From Basidiobolus meristosporus CBS 931.73 (lineage: Eukaryota; Basidiobolomycota; Basidiobolomycetes; Basidiobolales; Basidiobolaceae), in contig MCFE01000118.1 of the NCBI GenBank assembly GCA_002104905.1, positions 62,001 through 126,000 of the forward strand: DNA of 64,000 bases, in the 5' to 3' direction. Positions within the stretch are counted from its first letter, which is position 1. The number at the start of each line of letters is the position of its first letter. The notes below the pieces were generated by a model. The model made no database searches. It was not told the origin of the DNA and was given only the letters and a program-made list of their open reading frames with translations. Below are positions 1-11,142 of the stretch, piece after piece. A program made the translations under genes and the position numbers.

Positions 1-1034
1 CTGGGCAGTGGGTAAGGCTTAAATGACCAGGGTGTGTGGGGCACTGTATGAATCTTGATGGGTTTTTCAACCAATGTCTTTAAGAGTCCCATCTCCTTGT
101 CATTATATGAGAAAACCTTATCATGCCTTTTCAAGGTCTCCTTGAATAATAGTATCTCCTCTGGTGTTAGGTTTCCATCACCAATGATAAGTTGCTTAAG
201 TCTCTCAGGTGTAAGTTGTATATCATCTGGTGTTTCTTCTGGTGGTCTAATGTAATCAGCAGGTCAAGATCCATCAGTCAGTGGGGTAAGTCATGGTCTA
301 GTCTTCTGTTCTACTGTCTTGTATTTTGTTTGAACCATGGCTGTTTGCTCCTGTATACCTAATGAGCAGCTCCAAGTGTTGGGGTGTATACTGTCAGGCT
401 CTTCATCTTCTTCCATAACAAGATGTGCCTTCTGGCAAGCAGTATGTGTCCTCTTATTGTTGGGTGTTACACCACAGAAGGTTGACTGTAGTCCTGGATT
501 GGATCCTTGTATGGTGTACCATACTGACCCATCGGAATAGTTGGTAGTTGTAGCCTTAGTACTGGTTTCCCATGGTCTACCTAGCAGAAGGTCAAAGTTT
601 GCCTTCTGGCAGATGAAGAGGGGAAGCCAGACCTTGATTCCTTGTACCTCAATAGGAAACTTGTGTACTACACCATAGAGTGGACTAGATCCTGAGTTTG
701 CATTGGTCATGTTCCATCCAATATCTCTATCAACAGGCAGTAGCTCCTTGCTTTTAAGTGTCTTCCAGAAGTCTAGCGGCATAACACAAATCTCTGAGCC
801 ACTGTCAATATGGCAGTCAACAGGGTCATCATATATATACCCTTTCACCACAGCAGTTGCAACTGAGTAAAAGGTCTTATATTCAGTAGTGTTGTCATCC
901 TTTTGGTGGTCTTCATGGTTTGTCTGAATTATATGAGTGTCCATATGTTCAACAGCTTGTTGTCTTATTCTAAGCTGCTCATCAAAGGTCTTCCTAACAG
1001 ATGGGGATACACTCATGATTTCTCCAACCGACAA
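1..1034 (-). pseudogene. Gypsy-A protease and N-terminal reverse transcriptase, disrupted
   Basis: The first 247 codons (1034 to 291) carry a retropepsin-like aspartic protease: active-site D-S-G-S-E near residue 77 and a F-D-L-L-L-G-R-P-W flap/end motif about 70 residues later. Two in-frame TGA codons then interrupt the frame near 291 and 270. The same frame continues to the window edge with the linker and RT N-terminus (H-D-K-V-F-S-Y, then H-T-P-W-S-F-K-P-Y). The protease would cleave the polyprotein inside the particle. RT catalytic motifs lie outside the window. Confidence 0.65.
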
Positions 1035-1181
1035 AGTGAGGTTCTGCTTCAGCAGCTTCTAAGTAATCAGTTAAGGGCTTGAGTAGCTTGCTATCTTTGA
1101 GGTCATCTGAAAGTGAGGCAATGGATCTTGGGTGGGCAGCATACTAGGCCTCTTGTCAATAACAACTTCAGGTTCTTCAAA

Positions 1182-2165
1182 TCATGGTCTTCTAAGGATG
1201 GGTTTGGCAGGTTCTTCAGGGAGGTGTCTTTTGGTAGCAAAGGCATCAACTTCATATTGTCTGTTGTCAGGGCTGCTTGGATTCACTTTATAAGTCCCAA
1301 TAGGGGCATCAACAGTCATCTTTCTGGTTGCTGAGTCAGATATCTGGAAAAGGGCTCTCATCCCTCCTCTTTGGAAATTAGTGGGAATCCTTCTTCCTTC
1401 CTTGTCAGCAAGCATTCCATCAGCATCAAACTGTACTGCTCCTTCTCTGAGTAGCTGACTAAGCTCTGAGCATTCTTGTCTGGCATGCTGAGTAGAGTCA
1501 CACCAGATGCAGTGCCTTGGCAAAGGTCTTTGTCCCTCAGTAGCAACCTCAGCTGAGCCATTAATCTTGAGGGCTAGCTTCTGTAGCTGCTCAGCAAGTT
1601 GGTCAATTCTGTTGGTAGTGTAGGTCTGATTGTCAGCAGCAGCACTCCTTGGCTCCTTGGTTGACTGGTCTGGCAGATTAGATGTCAGGAGTCTCATAAA
1701 GGTAGAAGTTTGCTTTGCCTCTAGGAGAACACGTTTCATCTCTGTAAAGCAAGGAATGCCAGACTCGTCATCCTTGGCTGCATGTAAGTCAACTTTCCTT
1801 GCCAAGTCCTGGGGAAGCCCTTGTGCAAGGTAAAGTGTCATGGTAAACTCAGTTATAGCCTGGGACTCTAGGAGTGGCTTTGCCATATCTTCATACTGTT
1901 GAATGAACTCTTCAAGTGGTAGCTTGGAAAGTCCAGTTCCTCCAAAGTGCCTGAGGTCTTCAATTCCATAGTATATCTGGGGTCTACCATACTTGGTCTG
2001 TAGGTAGGTCTTCATTAAGGCCCAGTCAGTGAGAGTGTCTCCTTGTCTGAGAAGCTTAGTGGTAATATCATTGGTGCAGTAGTAGGGGGAGTCTCCAGCC
2101 ATTTCTTGTTCAGATAGGCTGCACATCTTGCAGAGCTTCTCCCATTTGAATATGAAGCTTTCCAC
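1182..2165 (-). pseudogene. Gypsy-A gag-like protein
   Basis: Open frame of 327 residues, first gene after the LTR. A long helical capsid-like region (about residues 1-190) is followed by a single zinc-knuckle-like segment C-I-W-C-D-S-T-Q-H-A-R-Q-E-C near residue 215 and then a G-R-R-I-P-T-N-F-Q-R-G-G-M-R run. That arrangement is seen in gag proteins of some fungal Gypsy elements. Such proteins assemble the virus-like particle and bind element RNA. The frame itself is unbroken here, but its downstream pol is disrupted, so I class it with a dead element. The true start could lie slightly upstream in the leader (2166-2340). Confidence 0.6.
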
Positions 2166-2340
2166 ATTCTTTCCATCAAACTGTGGGGCTCCATGTGAGA
2201 GTGGTTATGGCATAGAGTTCATTTTGGGCAGGTAGGTTGGTGTTGTGATCTTGGTAATATTGGTAGTCTCTTTTCAATAGGTGGATAACAGCTCAAATCT
2301 TCAGGTAAATCTTGTTGGGTCCTAGGGAGCTTGTATGAAC

Positions 2341-2358
2341 CCCCCATGTTGGGTGCCA
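2341..2358 (-). other. tRNA primer-binding site of Gypsy-A
   Basis: On the minus strand, four bases after the LTR end, the sequence reads TGGCACCCAACATGGGGG. This is close to the TGGCACCCAACGTGGGG class of primer-binding sites common in Ty3/Gypsy elements. It fixes the LTR boundary and the direction of the element. Confidence 0.7.
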
Positions 2359-2362
2359 AATA

Positions 2363-3433
2363 TGTGGTAGTGTATAGGTCCAAGGGAGAGATACGTCCAA
2401 CACTTCTCAAGTGTTTTGTGTGTGGGGTGTTCACTGGGTGCGATAACCTCTGGCAAAAGCTTGCTAGGAGTACTTGGGTTCTGTCTCTAATCTAATGTGA
2501 AGGGGAATAAAGCCACAAGCTTGTCAAGGGAAAACTATTGAGCTACAATCCCCAACTTAGTTGGCGTCTTAACAAAAGTATGTGCTGGGTTCAGCGTCCA
2601 TTGAGATGACAATGTACTAAAGCTTCCAAAGTCAAAACAACTGTAAACTCACCAGCAGGGACTTGATAAGAATGCAGCTGTGGTCAATAGTTACAAAGAC
2701 AGAAAAGTATCTTTGCCTGTACAAGAACAAACCTGGGAAAGAATCAAATACAATAAAAGATACCTACTCTGAGTATTCCTCACAAGTAGTGCCTCCAAGG
2801 TCAGTTGGCTGTCAGTGCGGTTTACTGGGAGTGTCCTGTGGTCTGGGGTTGGAAGTTCAGGTAGCAGCAGGTGGCAGTGATCACACTAATCAACAAGTCA
2901 GTATATTGATAAAAGGGATGATGATTTATTGTTGAGGGATAGCCTCCCTTATATACTTTTCTCACTGGCTAAGTGATTACTAATCATGGTGTTCCAGAAG
3001 GTATTGGATATCAATAGAAATCTTAATGACATCAGAATGACCTAGGAATGTTCTAAGTAGGTGCCGGAAGGTTCTAAGAGGCACAGCACATCCAACCAAT
3101 CAGGAATCAGTATTCTGAAACCTGTGTAACATGGGGATACCATATATGGTATGGAAATGGTAGGGATGGTGACACGGATTGATCATGTGTCACGGGTACT
3201 GGCCCCGGGTACTTGCCTAATATAGAAGCACTTGTAGCTAGTAATCTTACATAAAGTGTGGGGTAACTTATGCAATAAGGTAAGCAGGTGTGATAGTCAA
3301 CCGGCTTATGGGATAGTACTGATTGGGTAAGACAAATGGGATAAAACTAAAATGAGTGTAGTAGGGATATAGGGAAGTAGAAAATAAGGGAATGAGCATA
3401 TCTGTCAGTGGGTGTCACTGTCACCCCACTACA
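2363..3433 (-). repeat. 5' LTR of Gypsy-A
   Basis: Read on the plus strand it starts TGTGGTAGTG and ends CACCCCACTACA, giving the usual TG...CA ends with a short inverted repeat. It directly abuts the primer-binding site of the element. The right end is placed where sequence related to the Harbinger flank begins. ORFs inside it are spurious. Only one LTR is in the window, so the ends rest on motifs and not on a pairwise alignment. Confidence 0.7.
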
Positions 3434-3492
3434 ACGGTGCAATCTGCAGTTGTAAAGAACAATCAGGCGCAATATTACAGCTACCAGTAGGC
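3434..3492. other. Short unassigned stretch between Gypsy-A LTR and H1
   Basis: Fifty-nine bases with no coding signal. It contains AAGAACAATC, the inverse complement of GATTGTTCTT just inside the H1 start, so the H1 end may lie a little further left than called. Confidence 0.3.
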
Positions 3493-3895
3493 AGGATTGT
3501 TCTTGGACAATTTTGCACTATGTGGGATAATCTTGCACACTATGGCACAATCTGACACAATGAGGCTGGCACGGATAATTGTGCCAACTTGTAATGTTTG
3601 CATAATGAGCGCAATTGGACACCACTAATGTGGCAGGTAAAATCTGGTATTTGGATATGTTTCTTTAATGCAAATGGAAATAAATGTGTGTCACACTATA
3701 AACTACACTGATACTTCCCATTTTGGTTACCTTCACTCCAATTGGACGGTATCTCAGTAGTTAATTGGTCCAAAAGTATCCTGTAGCTGGCAGCCCCCAA
3801 TTGGCTCATTGACTACTAAACAAGTTACCTCATTTGCCATCAAATATCCCATTTTGCCTATTAAGCAAGTAAATCCCTGATCCTAGTGATTGGAC

Positions 3896-4244
3896 TGTTG
3901 TAAAAATTTGTATTTCCACCTAAATATTCACCTAAATTAGTCACTTAGATCATCACCTTCAAATCCTAGAGAATACTGACCAAAATCCTTGTTGGGATTT
4001 ACTTGTAATATTTTCACCAAAATACCAGGTACCCAGAACATGAAAATTCTCAAAGTTGTCCAAACAGCCCTAAACTTTGCACACATGTTCTTGGGACCTT
4101 CCTTAACCTATCCTACGTGTTTGTAATGCCAAGACCAGGTAAAAGTATATATACTACTTTTACATTAAATAAATCATTAAGTGAAAACCACATAATCTAC
4201 TTATCCTCCCAATCACTTCCAATATCTCCAAGACTCTTACAACA
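3896..4244 (+). repeat. 5' LTR of Copia-1
   Basis: 349 bp, starts TGTTGTAAAAATTTG and ends GACTCTTACAACA. AGTATATATACT (about 4144-4155) is a TATA-like core and AATAAATCATTAAG follows it. The LTR should drive transcription and polyadenylation. The sequence after it (TAATGAGCCCC) partly resembles the GGTTATGAGCC seen just inside related LTRs at 49417 and 52187 and may be the primer site. Confidence 0.9.
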
Positions 4245-4248
4245 TGTA

Positions 4249-7200
4249 ATGAGCCCCAAGCTGTCACTCTCTGCAATGTCTACTACTGCTGTTACTGGAA
4301 TTTTTCCCTCTGCTGAAAAGTTGGATGGATCTAACTACCAAGTGTGCAAGGTGAAGATGAAGATGCTGCTACAAGAAAGAGGCCTTTGGGATATTGTCAT
4401 GGGAGAAGAATGCCTTCCAAAAAACGTGGGAGAGGAAGCCTTAAAGTACCAGAAGAAAGAACAAAGTGCCTTTAACTGCATTTGCCTTAATGTCAAGGAC
4501 AAATTGCTAATTCAATGCTCAAGAGCATAAATGGCAAAGAATGTCTGGAAAGCATTGAAAGACACCTATCAGTCATGTTCAGCTGCCAAGAAAATGTATC
4601 TGAGACAAAAAATCTTTACTACAAAGATGCTGCCAGGAGAAGAAATGAAAAATCTAATTAATAGAATTACCCTGCTGGTAGATGAGATGGAATCTGTGGG
4701 TGTACCAACTACTGATGAGGATGTGATAGTTACCATCCTGAATAGCCTGACAGACAAGTTTCAGGGCCTTGTATCAGCCCTAGAGTCCAGAACTGAAGAT
4801 TTGACCTTAAATTACGTATATGGAAGGCTTCCGGATGAAGAATTAAGAAAATCAAGTGCCAATAAGAAGGAAGAAGAAAATGCTTTAATAAGCAATGATA
4901 ACAAACAAAGGAGGTACCCAAGACCCTACAAAGGCAACAGCAACCTGTTTTGTAACTACTGCAAAAGGAAAGGACACACATCAGACCGGTGTCTCAAAAA
5001 GAAAGATAATCAGCAAAAGAAGCCTGAATATGGAAATGCTGCAACAGCTGAAGATAGACTACTCATATCTGCAATAAATATGACCACCAACAAGGATTCT
5101 CTGACTTGGTATATTGACTCTGGAGCATCTCAACACTTTACACACCAAAAAGAACTTTTTACCCAATATCAAGAAATTCCAATTAAGAAGGTTTTCATGG
5201 GTGACAATAGAACACTTGATGCAGTGGGAGAAGGAACTATCCAAGTAAACCTTAGAAGCAGTGAAGGAAGCTATACACTGACCTTTAAAGAAGTACTCTA
5301 TGTACCAGAAATAGCCAAGAACCTACTCTCTGTAAGCAAGGCCACAGCAGAAGGACTCAGTTTCAGCTTTGACAATTCTGGATGCAGGATCACTGATCAA
5401 AATGGTGCCCATATTGCTCCGGGCATCAGAGATCAAAGTCTATACAAGTTGACTTATATTCCATCATATCTGGAAGCCAATATAAGGAACTTATATGAAG
5501 AAACATCAATGCTTTGGCACAGGAGATTTGGGCACAACAATTTTGATTATTTGCGTAAAATGATCAAAGATCAGCTAATTTCTGGAGTAAAAATTGATCC
5601 CCTTGCTAGTTTGGAGCACTGTGAAGCCTGCATATATGGGAAACAAGCCAGACAACTGTTCAAGAGCTCTGGGTTAACCAAAACTAAGAAAAAATTTGAT
5701 CTAATTCACCCAGATCTGTGTGGACCTATGCAAAATTTATCCTTAGGTGGGATGAAGTATTTAATCACTTTTATTGATGATTATACAAGATACACATGGG
5801 TCTACTTCATGGAGAGAAAGGAAGAAGCTCTGTCTAAGTTCAGGGAGTTTAAAGCTATGGTGGAGAGAGAAACTGGTAAAAAAAAATCAAGAAAATACGC
5901 TCTGACAATGGTGGAGAATATACCTCAAAACTCTTCATCCACTTCTGCAAAGATCATGGGACAAAGCAAGAGACTACTGTACCATACTCCCCACAGCAAA
6001 ATTGAGTAGCAGAACAAGCTAACACATCAATAATTGATATGGCAAGATCTATGATCCATGATCAAAAATTGTCCTATGATTTTTGGGCGGAATCAGTTGC
6101 CACTGCTGTATACCTTAAAAATAGGAGTTATAACAGAATACTTCGTGATTCTACTCCATTTGAAGTATGGTATGGATACAGACCAAGTGCAGAACATCTA
6201 AGAATATTTGGGTGAGCAGCATATGCCAAAAAACTGGCCGGAAATCAGTCAAAATTTGAGCCAAAAGTGTAAAATGCATATTTTTGGGCTACTGCAATGA
6301 GAGTAAGGCATACAGACTCTACAATACCAAAGCAAAGAAGCTTATCAAGTCCATGGACGTGTTGTTTGATGAAAATTCAAAATTTTTACAAAAAATGACA
6401 TCAGATGATGACAAAAATTTGATCTCAAGTCCACCAATTGTCAGGATTGAATCAGAGCAAAACAGTGAGAATTTTCTCACTCCAGAGGACTCTACAACCG
6501 TGGTTCAGCCAGAATCAGTGCCCAGGAATATCTCAGAAGTGATCATTCCAGTATCAAATGCCTGGAGATCCAATTGGACAAGAAATGGCCCAAATAACTA
6601 TATTAATGAAGGTACAAACTTAGCCTATGCCTATTCAGTCAATATTGATGAGCCCCAGACTGTAAAAGAGGCCCTAAATAGCCCTCAGACAAAGTTTTGG
6701 AGATCTGCAATGACTGAGGAATATCAGGCACTGATGGAAAATCAAACTTGGGACTTAGTCAAATTACCAATCAACCAAAAATCAATTGGATGCAGATGGG
6801 TCTTCAAGACAAAATACAAGGCTGATGGTACAATGAACGATACAAAGCAAGACTTGTAGCCAAAGGATACTCTCAAACAAAAGGACTGGACTATACTGAG
6901 ACCTTTGCACCGGTAGCAAAGTTTAATTCCATCAGATTAATATTGGCTATTGCAGCCAAATATAAGTTTTTTATTCATCAAATGGATGTAAAAGCTGCAT
7001 TTTTGAATGGAGAACTTGATGAGGATGTGTATATGGACCAGCCTGATGGGTTTATTGACCAAGATAACCCCCATTTGGTCTGGAGGCTTAAAAAGTCACT
7101 ATATGGTCTCAAACAATCACCAAGAGCCTGGAATTGCAAGATAGATTCTTATTTGGAATCTTTGAGTTTCAAAAGAAGTAATGCTGACTATAGTGTATAC

Positions 7201-8257
7201 TATAAGCCAGATAGAGCAAATCCAGTTCTATTAGCTTTATGTGGATGATCATATTATAGCCACCAATAATCTAGAAACATTGGAAGAGACTAAATCCAGC
7301 CTATCTAAGGAGTTCAAGATGTCCAATCTAGGAGGACTTAGTTACTACTTAGGGATTAAGTTCTCCATAGACAGAAGTACCCAGACTATCACCCTAAGTC
7401 AATCCAAGTATATTCAAGATATACTAAGGAAGTACAAAATAGAAGACTGTAAACCGGCAGCTACCCCAATGGAGACAAACCTTAACTTGGTCAAAACTCA
7501 ACCAAATCAAGAGAGCTTGGTGCCATCTGAAAGCCCTGACTTTCCTTATCAATCTATGGTCGGCAGTTTGATGTATATCATGTGTGGAACATGTCCAGAT
7601 ATCTCATATTCAGTGGGAGTTGTCAGCCAACATAAGCAGAACTATGGATCTGATCATATTGCAGCAGTTAAGCAGATTTTTAGATACCTAAAAGGAACTG
7701 CTGATATCTGCTTAAGATACATTTATAAGGATTCAGAACAGGATCTTGTGGGATACTCTGATGCTGATTGGGGACAAAATTTGGAAGACAGAAGATCCAC
7801 CACAGGATACACCTTTCTTTACTGTAAAGGAGCAATTTCATGGAATTCAAGAAAGCAACCAACCATAGCACTTTCTACCACAGAGGCAGAGTACATGGCG
7901 GTTTGGGAAGCTACAAAAGAAGCAATGTGGCTAAGGAAGCTGTTTACAGATCTAGGCCTATGTCAAAAAACGCCTATTACTTTATTTCAAGATAATCAAG
8001 GATGTATACAATTAGGTAGAAATCCAACTTTTCATGCTAGAACCAAGCACATAGATATTAGACATCATTTCATACGTGAAGCTATAGAGAATAACTTTGT
8101 TAGCGTAATTTACTGTCCTACAGATGAAATGATTGCAGACATATTTACCAAACCATTAGCTAGAGACAAGTTTGAATATCTTAGGTCAAAATTAGGACTA
8201 GTCAGTATGAACATTGAGCTGAGTGGGAGTGTTGTAAAAATTTGTATTTCCACCTAA
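4249..8257 (+). pseudogene. Copia-1 gag-pol polyprotein, multiply disrupted
   Basis: Gag starts at ATG 4249 or 4276 and holds the zinc knuckle C-N-Y-C-K-R-K-G-H-T-S-D-R-C near 4954. Protease D-S-G-A-S-Q-H is near 5117. Integrase has H-R-R-F-G-H…C-E-A-C-I-Y-G-K, then D-D-Y-T-R. Reverse transcriptase has A-A-F-L-N-G-E-L and Y-G-L-K-Q-S-P-R-A-W. RNase H has S-D-A-D-W and T-K-H-I-D-I-R-H-H-F. Breaks: TAA at 4528 (AAA in the 58.9 kb copy), a poly-A frameshift at 5877-5886, stops at 6007 and 6214, frameshifts near 6268 and 6832, and a short deletion at the Y-V-D-D active site near 7240. The last 338 codons are open. No functional protein is expected. Confidence 0.88.
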
Positions 8258-9276
8258 ATATTCACCTAACTTAGTCACTTAGATCATCACCTTCAAATCC
8301 TAGAGAATACTGACCAAATTCCTTGTTGGGATTTACTTGTAATATTTTCACCAAAATACCAGGTACCCAGAACATGAAAATTCTCAAAGTTGTTCAAACA
8401 GCCCCAAACTTTGCACACATGTTCTTGGGACCTTCCTTAACCTATCCTATGTGTTTGTAATGCCAAGCCTAGGTAAAAGTGTATATACTACTTTAACATT
8501 CAATAAATCATTAAGTGAAAACCACTGTTGTGCATCAACATTTAAAACTTAGCCAATTTTACTCCGTTTGAAAATCTAGTACCCTAACTGATTTTCCCTA
8601 ACCCAAACATAACAAATCCCAGTTACAGTTTATTTTATCCCACCTCAGAATCTACTTTTAGCTATCACACCTGATCTATTTTTAAATGGTCATTACATTA
8701 TCAACATATCTGCCAAGCCTTCCCAGGTGATTAGTCATCGGAGATCTATCCAACCATGGTGCAGTTGCCAAGACATCAGTTGATTGATGATGTAATTTTC
8801 ATTTATCTTATGCACCTATGAACACCCAAATTGATTTCAATCAATCCAGTCCCTTGGTGCTTACTAATTCAACTTGATCAGAAAAGTATAAATAAAGTTT
8901 ACTGAACCTTTTGGTTTAGTGTGTGTCTCAACGAAATTAAGATTCTGACTCAGCAAAAATAAAGAATCCAACAATTCCGTTCTAGTTTCTATCCCAGCCT
9001 AGTATATCTAGCACTCCAAAGAACACCAAGCCTAGCCTGCCTAGCAAACAAATATCATTTATAGCCAACTCAGCTTTATCCAAGACCAATATTAGATCAG
9101 AATCTTTCTGCTAATATTTCCGCCACTCTCTGACAATTCTAAGATTCTGCACTTAATTGTCCCTTTGGTTCAGTTAAACCATTCAAGAGTTTTATTACAC
9201 TTTCTCTTGGATACAACAACCACAAAATCCACTTGTCCTCCCAATCACTTCCAATATCTCCAAGACTCTTACAACA
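8230..9276 (+). repeat. 3' LTR of Copia-1, interrupted by a solo LTR
   Basis: The two halves 8230-8525 and 9224-9276 together match the 5' LTR end to end. The interruption (8526-9218) is flanked by ACCAC on both sides. One visible difference from the 5' LTR is ATGTG in place of ACGTG, a CpG loss. Confidence 0.9.
8526..9218 (+). mobile_element. Solo LTR-X (693 bp), unknown family, in the Copia-1 3' LTR
   Basis: Starts TGTTGTGCATCAAC and ends CTCTTGGATACAACA, flanked by a perfect five-base duplication ACCAC (8521-8525 and 9219-9223). An AAGTATAAATAAAG stretch near 8884 is a plausible TATA or polyadenylation signal. No internal element sequence of this family is present in the window, so this is what remains after LTR-LTR recombination. 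Orientation is assigned from the TATA-like site only. Confidence 0.85.
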
Positions 9277-9531
9277 TGGACAAGGTGTCATAGTTAGCAT
9301 GCAAGCAATTGGGTAAGTGCAAAACAGATCCAATAGCTGCACTGGTATAACAGATGATGTATATATATGCAGGGAGTTTATTTATGGGGGTTCTGTCCCA
9401 AATGTGAGACAACCTTGATATTCCTTATATCAAAAATTTAATGATCACTGATTTGGAATGGCTCAATTTGGATTGCAAAAAAAACGGGTTGTTGGAATCA
9501 TTACAAATAATAGCAATTCAAAGCAATCGCA

Positions 9532-10635
9532 TCATCTTCTCCTGGGTTTTTTTCTCACAGGGATTACTACTGAAGCATTTGGTAGTGACTCACTTTGCAC
9601 ACCTAAACTACTTCCTGGCTGACTATCATCTTGGCTACTTGTGTATTTGTAGTCAGTATTTTGCCTCCTAGTTGATGAGTGCAATGCTGCAGCTTGGCCG
9701 CACTGAATTGCTCCAACTAAACCAACTGAACTGGCCTGGAATGCCACGTGCTGATGCGTTCTTTTACTTGACAAGGGCTCTGGTGGTTGAGGCACTTCAT
9801 GTTGGTCATCATCAGTCAGTTCACCAGAATTAACTTGCTGATGGTCAGGCAAAACAGCACGCGCAGGTGCAACTTGACGCATTGAGATGGCCCTTGTCTG
9901 AGTTTGATGTGATGCTGCATGTTGACGCAACTTGGTCTGCTCCAATGGACTTGTGTCTAAATGAGCAGTTTGGCAGGTTCTGGTAATTTTGCAATCTGGA
10001 CAATGTTGCTTACGGTCTGTATTTTTCCTCCTGAAGCTCACCATCTGATTCCTCAAGGTATTCACTTACCCTCTGTCTGATACTTTGGAGCTGTTGCCTG
10101 GATGAGTCCTGTGTATATTGCTCTTGGAAGCCACTTAGCTCTACTAATATATCACATAGTACACTAGTCATTTGAGGCAAAAACTCATTCAAAATCTTTT
10201 TGGTTCCCAAAGTTGAGGCACAAACAGACGCATCCGGCCTGTACTGTGCAAATTGCATGAAAAATTTTTCCTGCGCGGCTTCTTCATCAAATCCCCTCAC
10301 TCTCAGCTCATTCTTGATTTCAATACTTGTCTTGTTATATATCTTCTTACATACATTGGCTGGCATCTTAATGTAGAACTCATGCCACATCTTTCTACTC
10401 AAAATCTCCCATCTTTGTCAACTCTCTGAGGTATCTAGCTCTGCTAGATTAATCAGTAGGGCCAAAATATCTGTATGAAGGCTCATCATAGACACTTGGG
10501 TCATGCAAAATTATTTGGCAAGAACTCCAACAGATCCAACATCAACTTTTCCGGTCCAGATTGCGCTTGTGAGCTGGGGGATGGGTTTTGTCTAGTTTGT
10601 ACTAAAGATGAGTTGATACTTGGTATGGGGACCAT
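9532..10635 (-). pseudogene. H1 accessory ORF (Harbinger second gene), disrupted
   Basis: Homologous along its length to the 386-codon frame of H2. The start is set at ATG 10635 by that copy. A TGA near 10487 cuts the N-terminal part. The central block 10402-10010 holds a W-H-E-F…P-A-N-V-C-K-K-I-Y segment, followed by a Q-rich helical region. A TAA replaces a CAA codon after Y-R-P, and about 165 bases present in H2 are absent. The C-terminal frame (10065-9532) continues to a basic tail R-K-K-P-R-R-R that could be a nuclear signal. PIF/Harbinger elements usually encode a second, often Myb/SANT-like, protein that helps transposase enter the nucleus and bind DNA. I infer that role and recognise no domain with certainty. 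Confidence 0.6.
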
Positions 10636-10893
10636 GGCAACGGATTTGGATACTTATACAGCAGTATATTGGCATCAATCTGGTCTTATATGAAATATAT
10701 ATGAAAACTAAAGTGATAGTTGAATTTTCAATACGTTATGCTTGATGTACTAAAGATGAGTTGAGGCTTGGTATGGGGACCATAGCAACAGATTTAGATA
10801 CTTATACAGCAGTATATTGGCATCAACCTGGTCTTATATGAAATATAAATGAAAACTAATGTGATTGTTAAATTTTTCATATATTATGCATGA
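10598..10893. repeat. Tandem duplication, two units of 148 bp
   Basis: Unit 1 is 10598-10745 and unit 2 is 10746-10893. Both contain GGTATGGGGACCAT, ACTTATACAGCAGTATATTGG and GGTCTTATATGAAATATA in the same order. Small differences between units show the duplication is not recent. Confidence 0.85.
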
Positions 10894-11142
10894 TGCATCT
10901 TGGATCACATTGACATGGATCAGAACACATCAATTGCAGATCTCCTATTTGATTATAGACTTATGAGTAAAGCATCAATAAAAGTACCAAGGCATTGTTT
11001 GCGGATGATTTTTGCAACATAATGATGGGATACATGGCAATTGATGGAGATTTAGTCATAATGCATTAAAAATCAGATAAATAACACAAATTGTGCCAAA
11101 TCATTTCAAACTTCTTCTGTACAATCATCCACCAATTTTAAT
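10636..11142. promoter_or_regulatory. H1 divergent promoter region with a 148 bp tandem duplication
   Basis: This is the gap between the two divergent H1 genes. The segment starting TGTACTAAAGATGAGTTGA at 10598 is repeated from 10746 at a spacing of 148 bases, with a few substitutions. H2 (54487-54640) and H3 (58241-58390) have a single copy, so the duplication happened in H1. The unit covers the likely transcription-start side of the accessory gene, including its ATG context. Promoter function is inferred from position only. Confidence 0.5.

Larger units (their letters stand above)
1..3433 (-). mobile_element. Gypsy-A: Ty3/Gypsy retrotransposon, 5' part, runs off the left edge
   Basis: Minus-strand element in the order LTR (right), primer-binding site, gag, protease, start of reverse transcriptase, then the window edge. 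The order and the aspartic protease with DSG motif identify Ty3/Gypsy. It is a different family from Gypsy-1 and Gypsy-2 below: its LTR is about three times longer and its gag is unrelated. The rest of pol and the 3' LTR must lie to the left of the window, so no target duplication can be checked. Stops in the protease-RT stretch mean this copy is inactive. Confidence 0.85.
3896..9276 (+). mobile_element. Copia-1: Ty1/Copia retrotransposon inserted in H1
   Basis: Complete outline: 5' LTR 3896-4244, gag-pol, purine tract GAGTGGGAG (8221-8229), 3' LTR from 8230 to 9276. A five-base target duplication TGGAC flanks it (3891-3895 and 9277-9281), and the uninterrupted Harbinger sequence is visible in H2. 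The order protease, integrase, reverse transcriptase, RNase H is that of Copia. I count about 13 differences between the two LTRs by eye, nearly 4 percent, so the insertion is not recent. Coding is broken in several places. Copies of the same family appear at 22257, 51561, 52532, 58869 and 63172. Confidence 0.92.

Noticed and set aside
291-291. Use of a non-standard genetic code to explain the many in-frame stops
   Set aside because: TAA, TAG and TGA all occur as interruptions, frameshifts are equally common, and related copies have sense codons at several of the same places (for example 4528). Decay explains them better.
2663-2935. 90-residue frame in the Gypsy-A LTR
   Set aside because: It is in a non-coding LTR and resembles no protein I recognise.
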